NCBI RefSeq assembly: GCF_001513955.1 | Contig: NZ_KQ948155.1 | Span: 62,001 to 126,000 of the forward strand | Length of the DNA: 64,000 nt | Origin: Streptomyces pseudovenezuelae | GTDB taxonomy: Bacteria > Actinomycetota > Actinomycetes > Streptomycetales > Streptomycetaceae | Direction of reading: 5' to 3' | In this document: positions 8,504-17,703 of the stretch, piece after piece | Layout: each line of letters opens with the position of its first letter | Position numbering within the stretch: position 1 is the stretch's first letter | The notes under the pieces: generated by a model | The model's database searches: none | Told to the model about the DNA's origin: nothing | The model's input: only the letters and a program-made list of their open reading frames with translations | Position numbers and translations under genes: made by a program

Positions 8504-9097
8504 ATGACCATCGCCCCGGACGACGCGCAGCAGAGCGCTTCCCACGTCTACCGAGCCATGCGAGACGTCGTTCAGTCCATGGACGACAACCTCCCGGGCA
8601 AATTCGAGATCACCAAGGAGGGAATCGTCCACGACATGATGTCGCCCGGGGGGCCCCACGAAGCGACGGCGGCCCACGTCAGCCGCCGTCTGGAGAGGGT
8701 CATGCCGGACGAGTTGCTGGCCCACAACGGCACACCGGACGTGGAGAACGCACCGGAGGGAATCACCCGTCACCCTGACGTCATGGTGATCGCGTGGGAC
8801 GACTTGAACGTCGAGGGCTCGATCGATCCCCATACTCTCGTCGCCGCCATCGAGGTGGTCTCCCGCTCCAACCCCGACAACGACTGGGTCGGCAAAATGC
8901 GCGACTACCCCCTGATCGGTATCCCCGTCTACGCGATCTTCGACCCCCGCACAGGCACCGGCGCCGTCCTCACCGACATCCACCCCACCCCCGAGGGCCC
9001 CCGCTACGCCTCCCGCAAGGACTTCGTCTACGGCGAGGACGTCACCATCGCCGACTGGACCATCTCGACGGACGGCCTGCCGCGCTACAGGGACTAG
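8504..9097 (+). CDS. Uma2-family PD-(D/E)XK nuclease-fold protein
   Basis: 197 aa. It matches the Uma2/DUF820 family: HPDVMVI, then AAIEVVSRSNPDND with WVGKMRDYPLIGIPVYAIFDPR, the Asp...Glu-Val...Lys arrangement of a restriction-endonuclease-like core. Biological role is unknown; Streptomyces genomes carry many copies. I chose the ATG at 8504 for its AGGAGCGAG site 7 bp upstream. Confidence 0.85.
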   Translation: MTIAPDDAQQSASHVYRAMRDVVQSMDDNLPGKFEITKEGIVHDMMSPGGPHEATAAHVSRRLERVMPDELLAHNGTPDVENAPEGITRHPDVMVIAWDDLNVEGSIDPHTLVAAIEVVSRSNPDNDWVGKMRDYPLIGIPVYAIFDPRTGTGAVLTDIHPTPEGPRYASRKDFVYGEDVTIADWTISTDGLPRYRD

Positions 9098-9128
9098 ACA
9101 CCGACACCGCTCAACTACTCTGCCCGGC

Positions 9129-9644
9129 ATGCTCCTCACCCCCCTCCCCCTCACCCCCGACCACGACATCCCGGCGCCCGTCCTCACCGAGCTCACCGCC
9201 CTCTACGCCGCCAACCACGAGTTCTTCTCACTCAGCGGCGACTTCCCGGACCCGGACGACATCCGGCCGGAACAGGTGGCGGCCGCGCTGGCCGAGGAGC
9301 TCGCGCATCCGGACGCGGAAGTGCTGCTGGCGCGCAGCGCGGGCCGGCTGGTCGGAATCGCGATCACCCTCGCCCACCACCCCGACCCGGCCGACCCGGA
9401 CCCGTGGATCGGGCTGCTGATGATCGACGCGGGCGTGCACCGGCAGGGCCAAGGGCAGCGGCTCGCGCGGCTCGTCGAGGACCGCTTCCGCACCGAGGGC
9501 CGCACCGCCGTACGCCTCGCCGTCCTCGACGGCAACGACCGCGCCCTCGCCTTCTGGACCGCCCTCGGCTACGAGGTCGTCGATCACCGGACGGACCGCC
9601 AACTGGCCCGCCCCTGCTCGGTGTTGCGCAAGGCACTGGATTAG
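9129..9644 (+). CDS. GNAT-family N-acetyltransferase
   Basis: 171 aa. GNAT core: IGLLMIDAGVHRQGQGQRLARLVEDRF (beta 4 and the acetyl-CoA pyrophosphate loop) and a C-terminal NDRALAFWTALGYEVV. Substrate unknown. It follows the Uma2 gene by 31 bp and converges with the M1 peptidase gene. Confidence 0.82.
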   Translation: MLLTPLPLTPDHDIPAPVLTELTALYAANHEFFSLSGDFPDPDDIRPEQVAAALAEELAHPDAEVLLARSAGRLVGIAITLAHHPDPADPDPWIGLLMIDAGVHRQGQGQRLARLVEDRFRTEGRTAVRLAVLDGNDRALAFWTALGYEVVDHRTDRQLARPCSVLRKALD

Positions 9645-9655
9645 CACCCCGCCGG

Positions 9656-11089
9656 TCACGGCCGTTCCGGCTTCCCCTCCCCGTACAGCCACTCCTCCCA
9701 GATCGGGCCGAAGTCCTTGTCGGGGGCGAGGTCTTCGACGTACGTCGTGAAGTCCTCGGTGTCCGCGTTGCCGTGCCGGTGGGTGGTGGGCCAGTCGCGG
9801 AGGAGGGCCTTGAAAGCGGTGTCGCCGAGCCGCTGCCGGATCTTGTGGAGGACCATCGCGCCGCGCTGGTAGACGGGGCTGTCGGAGAGGTGCGCGGCGC
9901 CGGACGGCTTTCCGGGCGGGAAGGACCAGAGGTCTTCGTCCTCGTCCTCGCCGTGCGCGTACAGCTTGTCGAAGGTCTTCTGGGCGCTGTCGCCGCCGTG
10001 GTCCTCCGCCCACAGCCACTCGGCGTAGGTGGCGAAGCCCTCGTTGAGCCACATGTCCCGCCAGGTCTTCGGCGTGACCGAGTCGCCGTACCACTGGTGG
10101 GCGAGTTCGTGGACGAGGGTCCCGGTGTCGGGGGCGCCGGGGAAGAAGGGGCGGTTCTGGGTCTCCAGGGCGTACTCGGCGTCCCCCTCGCGGTCGACGA
10201 TCGCGCCGGTGGAGGAGAAGGGGTAGGGGCCGAAGGTGTTCCGCGCCCACGTCATCACGGAGGGGATCTGCGCCAGGACCTTCCGGCTCGCGGCCGCCTG
10301 AGCCGGGTCGACCGCGACGTACACGGGCAGGCCGTCGGTGAGGGTGGAGGTGTGGATGTCGTAGTCGCCGATCGCGAGGGTGGCGAGGTAGCTCGCCATC
10401 GGTTCGGCGGTGTGCCAGTGGGACGTCGTACGGCCGCCGCCGGTCCTGCTCGCCGTCAACTCGCCGTTGGAGACGGCCTGAAGCCCCTCGGGCACGGTGA
10501 TCGTGAGGTCGTAGGAGGCCTTGTCGGAGGGGTGGTGGTTGCCGGGGAACCAGGCCATCGAGCCGGTCGGTTCGCCGAGGGCCACCGCGCCGTCCTCGGT
10601 GGGCAGCCAGCCCTCCTCCGAGCCGTCCGGGTCGGTGATCGTCTTCGGGGTGCCGGAGTAGGCGACGGTCACGCGGAAGGCGCGGCCCTCGTCGAGGTCG
10701 TCGTGCGGGCGGACGGTCAGCTCCTGGCCGGTGCGGTTCCAGCGGGCCGGGTCGCCGCCGACGGTGACCTTCTCGACGTCCAGGCCGTCGAGGTCCAGGT
10801 CGAAGGCGGTCAGGTCCTGGGTGGCGCGGGCGGTGAGGGTCGCGGTGCCGGAGAGTCGCGAGGTGTCCGGGTCGTAGGCCAGGGCGAGGTCGTAGTGGGT
10901 GACGTCGTAGCCGCCGTTGCCGGACTTCGGGAAGTACGGGTCGCGCAGGCCGGAGCCGCCGGGGGTGCCGTGCACCCCGCCGTCGCACGCGGTGAGGAGG
11001 AGGGCCCCCGCCAGGAGCAGGGCGGCGGGGACGCGCAGCGCGGCGGGCACGGGCCGGGCGACGGGGACGGGCGGCTCGGATCGGGACAC
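9656..11089 (-). CDS. M1-family zinc metallopeptidase lipoprotein
   Basis: 477 aa. It has a lipoprotein signal (LRVPAALLLAGALLLTAC, lipobox LTAC), so it should be anchored outside the membrane. It carries the gluzincin motif HELAHQWYGDSV with the downstream Glu in NEGFATYAEW, and the M1 substrate motif as GSMAWFP. At 477 residues it lacks the large C-terminal domain of aminopeptidase N, as in the shorter extracellular M1 group. Start is GTG at 11089, giving a proper signal peptide. Confidence 0.9.
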   Translation of the reverse strand: MSRSEPPVPVARPVPAALRVPAALLLAGALLLTACDGGVHGTPGGSGLRDPYFPKSGNGGYDVTHYDLALAYDPDTSRLSGTATLTARATQDLTAFDLDLDGLDVEKVTVGGDPARWNRTGQELTVRPHDDLDEGRAFRVTVAYSGTPKTITDPDGSEEGWLPTEDGAVALGEPTGSMAWFPGNHHPSDKASYDLTITVPEGLQAVSNGELTASRTGGGRTTSHWHTAEPMASYLATLAIGDYDIHTSTLTDGLPVYVAVDPAQAAASRKVLAQIPSVMTWARNTFGPYPFSSTGAIVDREGDAEYALETQNRPFFPGAPDTGTLVHELAHQWYGDSVTPKTWRDMWLNEGFATYAEWLWAEDHGGDSAQKTFDKLYAHGEDEDEDLWSFPPGKPSGAAHLSDSPVYQRGAMVLHKIRQRLGDTAFKALLRDWPTTHRHGNADTEDFTTYVEDLAPDKDFGPIWEEWLYGEGKPERP

Positions 11090-11130
11090 GCCAGTGATCC
11101 TATGAGGGCCCGCGTGACACCATCGCCTAC

Positions 11131-11631
11131 GTGCTCGACATCGGCTACGCCCTCTCCAACCGTTTCCCGGACCCCCCGCAGACCGACTACCGCCGCGCGG
11201 ACGTCCACGCGCTGCGGCACGACCTGTTCTGCGGAGACGTGTATCTCGCGGACACCAAGGAGGACCGGGAACTGTCCACAGCCTGGGGATGGGTGCCGGT
11301 GCTCGACTTCGCGTGGGCGCTGTGCGACATCGTGGAGCGCCTCGACCGCGACCCGGCGGGCTCCCGCGCCTCCCGCCCCCAGCACGCGGAACTCGACTTC
11401 ACCGAGTCCACCGACCGCATGCTCTTCGAGCGGCGTTTCGGCTGGGTGGACATCGAGGCCGACTGGATGCCGGTGGAGGAGCCCCCGCTCACCTTCTCCC
11501 ACGCGGACCTGCGCCGCGAGGCCCGCGACTTCCTGCACGACCTGATCGCCGATCTGGTCGACCTGCACGAGGACCTGGGCGAGAACCCGGCGATCTGGAC
11601 GCTCCAGGCACGGTTCCCGAGAGTGAAGTGA
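11131..11631 (+). CDS. Conserved hypothetical protein, acidic
   Basis: 166 aa starting at GTG 11131 (MLDIGYALSNRFPDPPQ). No motif I recognise. It is acidic, with a Trp-rich centre (STAWGWVPVLDFAWAL), a FGWVDIEADWM segment and a helical C-terminus (REARDFLHDLIADLVDLHEDLG). Codon bias is typical of the host, supporting a real gene. Divergent from the M1 peptidase gene with a 41-bp gap. Confidence 0.7.
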   Translation: MLDIGYALSNRFPDPPQTDYRRADVHALRHDLFCGDVYLADTKEDRELSTAWGWVPVLDFAWALCDIVERLDRDPAGSRASRPQHAELDFTESTDRMLFERRFGWVDIEADWMPVEEPPLTFSHADLRREARDFLHDLIADLVDLHEDLGENPAIWTLQARFPRVK

Positions 11632-11665
11632 GGGGGAAGTGAGCGGGGAGGTGAGGGATCCGCTG

Positions 11666-12343
11666 TCAGCCCTCCACCCGGATCCCCACCTCCGCCGCCA
11701 ACACCGGCGCCAGATCGAGCAGTTGGGACGGGCTGATCACCGCACCGGCGAGACGGTCGACGCCCCGGGCGATCTCCAGTGACGCGGCGCCACGCAGGTC
11801 GACGTCCTTGAGTGTGGCCGCCGTGAGGTCCACACCCTTCAGGGCACAGTCCACGAACTCCACGCGCTCCAGGCGGGCGCCGCCGAAGTCCGGCTCCACC
11901 AGGACGCAGCTTTCGAAGACGACGTCCTTCAGGACGGCCGTGCGCAGGTTCAGATAGTCGATCTTGCCGCCCCGGATCACGACCCGCTCCAGCGCCGCCC
12001 CGTGCAACTGCACTCCGCCGAGACGGGCGTCGATCAGCTCGACGTCCCGCAGGGTCGCCTCCGCGAGGTCGGTGCCCACGCCCCGTATGCCGGTGAGGAC
12101 CGAGTCGAGGAAACGGGCGTGGTGGAGCCGGGTCTCGTCCAGCGCGCAGCTTCTCAGCGCGCAGTCCATGAAGCGGGCCCCCGCCCCGTCCTGCCCCGCG
12201 AAGTCCGCCTCCGTGAACTCCAGCCCGTCGTAGTCCCCGTCCGGCTCCAGCTCCCCTCCCCCGTACGGCTCCAGCGGCGGCAGCCGCACCTCGGGCCGCC
12301 GCGCCCCCTTCACCCTGCCCGCACCCGTCCCTCGACTCACCAT
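11666..12343 (-). CDS. Pentapeptide-repeat protein
   Basis: 225 aa. From about residue 40 it shows five-residue periodicity of the A(D/N)LXX type (DFAGQDGAGARFMDCALRSC, VDLTAATLKDVDLRGA), predicting a right-handed beta-helix. Such proteins include DNA-gyrase protectants, but most have no assigned role. The ATG at 12343 is chosen; the frame runs upstream into the divergent oxidoreductase gene. Confidence 0.83.
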   Translation of the reverse strand: MVSRGTGAGRVKGARRPEVRLPPLEPYGGGELEPDGDYDGLEFTEADFAGQDGAGARFMDCALRSCALDETRLHHARFLDSVLTGIRGVGTDLAEATLRDVELIDARLGGVQLHGAALERVVIRGGKIDYLNLRTAVLKDVVFESCVLVEPDFGGARLERVEFVDCALKGVDLTAATLKDVDLRGAASLEIARGVDRLAGAVISPSQLLDLAPVLAAEVGIRVEG

Positions 12344-12472
12344 GCCCCCATCCTGCACCCCACCACTGACAATCCCCGTGACCAGCGCAAACGGCCCCGA
12401 TGTCACATTCCGGTGCCCCCGATCGGTCATACCGGGGAGACCGACGACCCAAGCAGAGGGAGATCCCCAGCC

Positions 12473-13633
12473 ATGCACCGCATCACCGTCATCGGCGGCG
12501 GCCTCGCCGGGCTGACCGCGGCGATCACCGCCGCCGAGTCGGGCGCCAAGGTCACCGTGCACGAGTCCCATCACACGCTCGGCGGCCGGGCCAGGACCGC
12601 CGAGGGGCCCTACCGCACGAACGACGGCCCGCACGCCCTCTACAACGGCGGCCCGCACTGGTCCTGGCTCCGGCAGCGCGACCTGATCGGACCGCTCGCC
12701 CCGCTCCCGCCCCTGGAGGCGGCCCGGATGCGGCTCAGGCACAAGGGCGCGCTCCGCCGCACGCCGCCCTTCGCGATGCTCAAGCTGCTGCGCCGCAGCG
12801 CCCAACAGGCTCCGGTCGACGTCGACTTCATGTCCTGGGCCACCGGGCAGGCCGGCGAGGAGGGCGCCCGCGCCGCCGCCCACTACTCGGCCGTCGCCCT
12901 CTTCCACCACGACCCGGGCGCCCTGTCCGCCGCGTTCGTGCAGGAACGGCTCCGGCGCGCCACCAGACTGCCTCCCGAGGCGCACTACCCGCGCGGCGGC
13001 TGGGCCGGCGTCGTCGACCGGATGGCCGCCCGCGCCTGGAACCTGGGCGTCCGGATGGAGACCCTGTCCCGTGTCGACGCCCTGCCCACCGACACCCCCG
13101 TCGTCGTCGCCACCTCCCTCGACGCGGCCCGCCGCCTGCTCGGCGACGACTCGCTGACCTGGCCGAGCGGCCGTACGACCCTCCTCGACCTGGCCCTGCG
13201 CACCCGGCGCGGCGACGCCTTCGCCGTCTCCGACCTCGACGCCCCGGGCTGGATCGAACGGTTCACCGCCCAGGACCGCACCCTGGCCCCGGCGGGCGAG
13301 CAGCTCCTGCAGGGGCAGATCCCGATCGCCCCGCACGAGACCAGGGCCGACGGGGTCGCGCGCGCGGAACAGCTGCTCGACCTCGCCTTCGACGGCTGGC
13401 GCGAGCGGGTCACCTGGCGGCGCGAGTCCGTCGCGAACGGCCGCACCGGAGCCGTCGACCTGCCCGGCACCAGCTGGCGCGACCGGCCCGCCATCGACCG
13501 GGGCGACGGCGTCTACCTCGCGGGCGACCAGGTCGCGGCGCCCGGGGTGCTCTCGGAGGTCTCCTTCAACAGCGCGCTCACCGCCGTGTCGCTGGCCCTG
13601 GGCCGCAACGCCCTTGACCTCAAGCACGCTTGA
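12473..13633 (+). CDS. FAD-dependent NAD(P)/FAD-binding oxidoreductase
   Basis: 386 aa. Rossmann dinucleotide-binding motif at the N-terminus (ITVIGGGLAGLTAAITAAESG) followed by GGRARTAEGPY, typical of flavin amine oxidase/phytoene desaturase-like proteins. The C-terminal FAD contact is GDGVYLAGDQVAAPGVLSEV. Substrate unknown. The ATG at 12473 has AGAGGGAG upstream. A quinone-reductase-like gene follows after 41 bp, probably in one transcript. Confidence 0.83.
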   Translation: MHRITVIGGGLAGLTAAITAAESGAKVTVHESHHTLGGRARTAEGPYRTNDGPHALYNGGPHWSWLRQRDLIGPLAPLPPLEAARMRLRHKGALRRTPPFAMLKLLRRSAQQAPVDVDFMSWATGQAGEEGARAAAHYSAVALFHHDPGALSAAFVQERLRRATRLPPEAHYPRGGWAGVVDRMAARAWNLGVRMETLSRVDALPTDTPVVVATSLDAARRLLGDDSLTWPSGRTTLLDLALRTRRGDAFAVSDLDAPGWIERFTAQDRTLAPAGEQLLQGQIPIAPHETRADGVARAEQLLDLAFDGWRERVTWRRESVANGRTGAVDLPGTSWRDRPAIDRGDGVYLAGDQVAAPGVLSEVSFNSALTAVSLALGRNALDLKHA

Positions 13634-13674
13634 GGTCGGAGGGTGGGCGCACACCTACCGAGGAGGGTTCTCCC

Positions 13675-14691
13675 ATGCGCGCCATCCGCCTGCACACCTT
13701 CGGCCCCGCCGAGAACCTCAGCTACGAGGAGACCGCGGATCCGGTACCGGGCCCCGGCCAGGTCCGTATCGCCGTACGGGCGGCCGGAGTCCACCTGCTG
13801 GACACCGCCCTGCGCGAGGGGCATCAGGGGCCGGCGCCCCGGCCGACCGCGCTTCCCACCGTCCCCGGCCGTGAGGTCGCCGGCACGGTCGAGTCCCTCG
13901 GCGAGGGCGTCGCCGGCCTGTGGCTCGGCAAGCGCGTGGTGGCCCACCTCGGCTTCGCCCCCGGCGGCTACGCCGAACTCGCCGTCACCGACGTCGACCG
14001 CGTCCACGAGATCCCCGGGAACCTGGACTTCGCCCAGGCCGTCGCCATGATCGGCACGGGCCGTACGGCCATGGGGATCGTCCAGTTCGCCGAGCTCGGC
14101 CCGGACTCCGTGGCCGTGATCCCGGCGGCGGCCGGAGGCATCGGCACGCTGCTCGTGCAGTACGCGAAGAACGCCGGCGCGACCGTCGTCGGCCTCGCGG
14201 GCGGACCCTCGAAAACGGCACGGGTGCGGGCGAACGGCGCCGACCTCGCCGTCGACTACCAGGACTCCGCGTGGCCCGGGAAGGTCCGCGCCTTCCTCGG
14301 CGGCCGGCCCGCCACCGTCGTCCTCGACGGCGTGGGCGGGGACATCGCCCGCGAGTGCGTCGCCCTTCTCGACCCCGATGACCGACCGGACGGATCAGAC
14401 CGACCTGGCCGACCTGGCCGCCACCTCGTCTTCGGCTGGTCCGGCGAGGGCATCCGCGACGGCGGGCCGTATCTCGTCGAGGGCGTCTCCGAGCAGGTCC
14501 TCGGAGACGCCATGGCCCGCAGGGCCGGCGGCCCCCACCCCATCCGCACCCTCGAACTGCGCGCCCTCACCGAAGCCGCCGCGGGCCGTCTCACCCCCGC
14601 CGTGCAGCGCTTCCCGCTCGCCGAGGCGGCCGCCGCGCACCGGGCGCTGGAGACCCGCGGCACGACCGGAAAGGTGGTCCTGGAGCCCTGA
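13675..14691 (+). CDS. Zinc-type alcohol dehydrogenase-like NADPH:quinone reductase
   Basis: 338 aa. MDR-family quinone oxidoreductase: GroES-like N-terminus (MRAIRLHTFGPAENL, VPGREVAGTVESLGEGV), Rossmann motif AAAGGIGTLLVQYAKNAGA, and C-terminal FPLAEAAAAHRALETRGTTGKVVL. The Zn-binding Cys cluster is absent, as in quinone reductases. Start ATG at 13675 has a strong GAGGAGGG site. Confidence 0.85.
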   Translation: MRAIRLHTFGPAENLSYEETADPVPGPGQVRIAVRAAGVHLLDTALREGHQGPAPRPTALPTVPGREVAGTVESLGEGVAGLWLGKRVVAHLGFAPGGYAELAVTDVDRVHEIPGNLDFAQAVAMIGTGRTAMGIVQFAELGPDSVAVIPAAAGGIGTLLVQYAKNAGATVVGLAGGPSKTARVRANGADLAVDYQDSAWPGKVRAFLGGRPATVVLDGVGGDIARECVALLDPDDRPDGSDRPGRPGRHLVFGWSGEGIRDGGPYLVEGVSEQVLGDAMARRAGGPHPIRTLELRALTEAAAGRLTPAVQRFPLAEAAAAHRALETRGTTGKVVLEP

Positions 14692-14706
14692 CGCACGCGG
14701 GAAAGG

Positions 14707-16104
14707 TCAGTGCCGCCCGGCGATCCGGTCCGCCCACCGCGCCAACCGGGACGACTCCGCGCTGTGGCTCATCAGCTCGCGCCGGTCCGCCGCGCGGTAC
14801 GTGGCGTACATGCCCTGCACGCCCAGCCACCGCAGCGGTTCCGGCTCCCACCTGCGCACCTTGTGCCCGACCCACGGCAGTTCGGTGAGTTCGGTCCGGC
14901 CGCCCTGGCCGGAGTCCTGCTGGACCAGGTCCCGCAGGGTGCGGGCGGCCAGGTTGGCGGTGGCGACGCCCGAACCGACGTAACCGCCCGCCCAGCCGAT
15001 ACCCGTCGAACGGTCCAGCGTCACCGACGCGCACCAGTCGCGCGGCACCCCGAGCACCCCCGACCAGGCGTGCGCGACGCGCGTCCCCGCCAGCATCGGG
15101 AAGAAGGCCACGAGGATCTCCCGCAGTGCCTCGACCGTCCCGGCCTGCGTCCGGCCGTCGTTGTCGGTGCGCGAACCGAAGCGGTACGGCACCCCTCGGC
15201 CGCCGAGTGCGATCCGCCCGTCGGCGGTGCGCTGCGCGTACATGTAGGCGTGCGCCATGTCCCCCAGCGTCTGGCGCCCCTCCCAGCCGATCGCCGCCCA
15301 CTGCTCGTCGGTCAGCGGCTCGGTGGCGATCATCGAGGAGTTCATCGGCAGCCAGGTCCGCTTCTGGCCCTTCAGCGCGGCGGTGAAGCCCTCGGTGCAG
15401 CGCAGGACATAGGGCGCGCGGACGGTGCCGTACGGCGTGACCGCGTGCTTGGGCCGGATCTCCGTCACCGGTGTCTGCTCGTGGATCACCACGCCCAGCG
15501 CCTCGACGGCCGCCGCGAGCCCCTTCACCAGCTTCACCGGATGCACCCGCGCCCCGTGCGGCGTCCACGACGACCCGACCGCGTCCGCGACCCGGATCCG
15601 CTCGGCCGTCTCCCGCGCGCCGTACAGTTCACGGTCCTTCTCGCCGTACGACAGCTCGTGCTCGTGGAACGCCCTCAGACGGGCCAACTGCGCGGGCGTA
15701 CGGGCGACTTCGAGGACGCCGCCCTGGTGCAGCCCGGCGTCGAAGCCCTCCTCGGCAACAGCCCGCACGACCTCGCCGACGGTGTCGTTCATGGCCTTCT
15801 GCAGGCGTACGGCGGCCTCGTGGCCGTGCAGCCTCGCGTACCGGTCGCGCCCCGCGATGCCGTTGTAGAGCCAGCCGCCGTTGCGCCCGGAGGCGCCGTA
15901 ACCGCAGAACTTCTGCTCCAGGACGGTGATCCGCAGGAAGGGCACGGTCTTCTTCAGGTAATACGCCGTCCACAGTCCGGTGTACCCGCCGCCCACGATC
16001 ACGACGTCCGCCGAGGCGTCACCGCCGAGCGGCTCCCGTGCCTCGGGATAGCCGTCGTCCGCGTACCAGAAGGAGATGCCGCCGTTCACGGCCCCGCTGC
16101 TCAT
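14707..16104 (-). CDS. FAD-dependent amine/amino-acid oxidoreductase (DadA/PuuB-like)
   Basis: 465 aa. DAO family: VVIVGGGYTGLWTAYYL with a downstream VLEQ Glu for FAD ribose, then GASGRNGGWLYNG, and the C-terminal DRSTGIGWAGGYVGSGVATANLAARTL segment. This resembles gamma-glutamylputrescine oxidase and relatives that oxidise secondary amines. The ATG at 16104 gives the N-terminus expected for the family. Only 11 bp separate it from the rhomboid-like gene upstream, so both are probably one transcript. Confidence 0.83.
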   Translation of the reverse strand: MSSGAVNGGISFWYADDGYPEAREPLGGDASADVVIVGGGYTGLWTAYYLKKTVPFLRITVLEQKFCGYGASGRNGGWLYNGIAGRDRYARLHGHEAAVRLQKAMNDTVGEVVRAVAEEGFDAGLHQGGVLEVARTPAQLARLRAFHEHELSYGEKDRELYGARETAERIRVADAVGSSWTPHGARVHPVKLVKGLAAAVEALGVVIHEQTPVTEIRPKHAVTPYGTVRAPYVLRCTEGFTAALKGQKRTWLPMNSSMIATEPLTDEQWAAIGWEGRQTLGDMAHAYMYAQRTADGRIALGGRGVPYRFGSRTDNDGRTQAGTVEALREILVAFFPMLAGTRVAHAWSGVLGVPRDWCASVTLDRSTGIGWAGGYVGSGVATANLAARTLRDLVQQDSGQGGRTELTELPWVGHKVRRWEPEPLRWLGVQGMYATYRAADRRELMSHSAESSRLARWADRIAGRH

Positions 16105-16115
16105 GGCCAGGGACG

Positions 16116-16769
16116 TTAACCCGCCGGCGCACCCGCTGTCTCCTTCGGATTCCGTGCTTTTTCCCGCCCGCCGACCAGCGGCCGGCACCCGAACCCGATC
16201 AGCGCCGAGGTGAAGTGCCCGAGGTCGGTGAAGGTCCGCCCGGTCACCAGGGGCACCGCATACACGACGAGCACCGCGAAGCCGTAGACGTACCGCCAGG
16301 GTGCCGGAATCCGGTACACGAGCACGGCGATCACCCCCGCCAGCGCGTAACTCACCCCGATGTCCAGCGTGTTGACCGCGGACTCGGGCGCCATCCCGTG
16401 CCGGATGCCCCACAGCAGCGCCCCCTCGCTGATCAGCGTGGCCAGCACATGCGCCGCCGCGCACACCGCGAGCCAGCGCGCGGTGCCCAGCCAGCGCTCG
16501 GCCGGCGCGTGGAAGACGGAGTAGAGGACGACGTACGGCAGCCAGTGCCCGCTGTCGATCCACATCGCGCTGGAGACCAGCACCCGCACCGGATTGCTCG
16601 ACAGCTCATGGATGTTGGTCGAGCGCTGCCGCAGGAACTCCTGCTCGAACTCCGGCGACATGTGGTGCATCGCCACCGTCGTCACGAAGAGGACCGCCAG
16701 CCAGACATAGGTGCCGGGGGAGCTGCGGACGTACGCCCACACCCTGTGGACACCCCGGTTAATTCGCAT
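16116..16769 (-). CDS. Rhomboid-like integral membrane protein
   Basis: 217 aa with about six hydrophobic helices. A GxSx motif (GVSY, Ser at about 140) and a His in the last helix (DLGHFTSALIGFG, His at about 185) sit where the rhomboid Ser-His dyad would be. The family's usual conserved features are otherwise weak, so it may be an inactive relative. The first codon (ATG, 16767-16769) overlaps an ATG on the opposite strand at 16768-16770. Confidence 0.7.
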   Translation of the reverse strand: MRINRGVHRVWAYVRSSPGTYVWLAVLFVTTVAMHHMSPEFEQEFLRQRSTNIHELSSNPVRVLVSSAMWIDSGHWLPYVVLYSVFHAPAERWLGTARWLAVCAAAHVLATLISEGALLWGIRHGMAPESAVNTLDIGVSYALAGVIAVLVYRIPAPWRYVYGFAVLVVYAVPLVTGRTFTDLGHFTSALIGFGCRPLVGGREKARNPKETAGAPAG

Positions 16770-16803
16770 GAGTCGATTCACGCACGCCGGTAGGGTCCGG
16801 CAC

Positions 16804-17703
16804 GTGATCGACATCCCGGAGGAACTGGCCGCGACACAGGAGCTGTACAACGGCGACCGGGGCCGGGAGTTCATCGCGGGGCTGCCGACCCTGATCGAGG
16901 ACTTCCTGGAGCGCTGGGAGCTCAGACCGGACGGCTCCCCCATGCACGGCGTCGCCGCGCTGGTCCTCCCCGTCGTCCGCCGCGCCGACGACACCCCGGC
17001 CGCCCTCAAACTCCAGCTCCTGGACGCGGAGAGCGCCGGCGAGCCCGTCGCCCTGCGCCGGTGGGACGGCGACGGGGCGGTCCGCCTCCTCGACCACGAC
17101 CCGGTCACCCACACCATGCTCCTGGAGCGCCTCGACTCCGCCCGCATGCTCTCCACCCTGCCCGGCACCCGCGACGCGGTCCTCGTCATCGCCGGTCTGC
17201 TCGCCCACCTGACCGCGACACCCGCCCCGACCGGGATACGCCGACTCGGCGACCTCGCGCACGCCATGCTCGACCGGACCCCCGCCGCCCTCGCACGCAT
17301 CCCCGACCCCGGGATCCGCCGCACCGTCGCCGACTGCGCGGCCGCCGTGCGCGAGGTCGTCGACGAACCGGGCGACCGGCTCCTGCACTGGGACCTGCAC
17401 GACGAGAACGTCCTCGCCGCGGACCGCGCCCCCTGGCTCGCCATCGACCCCAAACCCCTCGCCGGCGACCCCGGGTTCGAGCTGTGGCCCGCCCTCGACA
17501 ACCGCTTCGACGCCGACGAGATCACCTGGCGCTTCGACGCCATGACCGACGTCCTCGGCCTGGACCGCGCACGCGCGCGTGCCTGGACCATGGGACGTCT
17601 CCTCCAGAACGCCCTCTGGGACATCGAGGACGGCCGCCCCCTGGAACCCCGCCAACTCGACATCGCCCACCGTCTGCGCACCCACCGGAGCCGACAGCAG
17701 TGA
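16804..17703 (+). CDS. APH(6)/hydroxyurea phosphotransferase-family kinase
   Basis: 299 aa. It matches the APH_6_hur family: an N-terminal helical region (GDRGREFIAGLPTLIEDFLERW), catalytic loop LLHWDLHDENVLA and the metal motif AIDPKPLAGDPGFELWP. Members include streptomycin 6-phosphotransferases and hydroxyurea phosphotransferase. The GTG at 16804 is preferred because similarity begins there; an ATG at 16768 would add 12 residues. Its stop overlaps the GTG of the next gene (GTGA), so translation of the two is coupled. Confidence 0.82.
   Translation: MIDIPEELAATQELYNGDRGREFIAGLPTLIEDFLERWELRPDGSPMHGVAALVLPVVRRADDTPAALKLQLLDAESAGEPVALRRWDGDGAVRLLDHDPVTHTMLLERLDSARMLSTLPGTRDAVLVIAGLLAHLTATPAPTGIRRLGDLAHAMLDRTPAALARIPDPGIRRTVADCAAAVREVVDEPGDRLLHWDLHDENVLAADRAPWLAIDPKPLAGDPGFELWPALDNRFDADEITWRFDAMTDVLGLDRARARAWTMGRLLQNALWDIEDGRPLEPRQLDIAHRLRTHRSRQQ

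Noticed and set aside
9404..11545. A 713-codon plus-strand open frame opposite the M1 peptidase gene
   Set aside because: It is the low-stop antisense frame expected in GC-rich DNA; the minus-strand frame has a lipobox and the HELAHQWYG active site.
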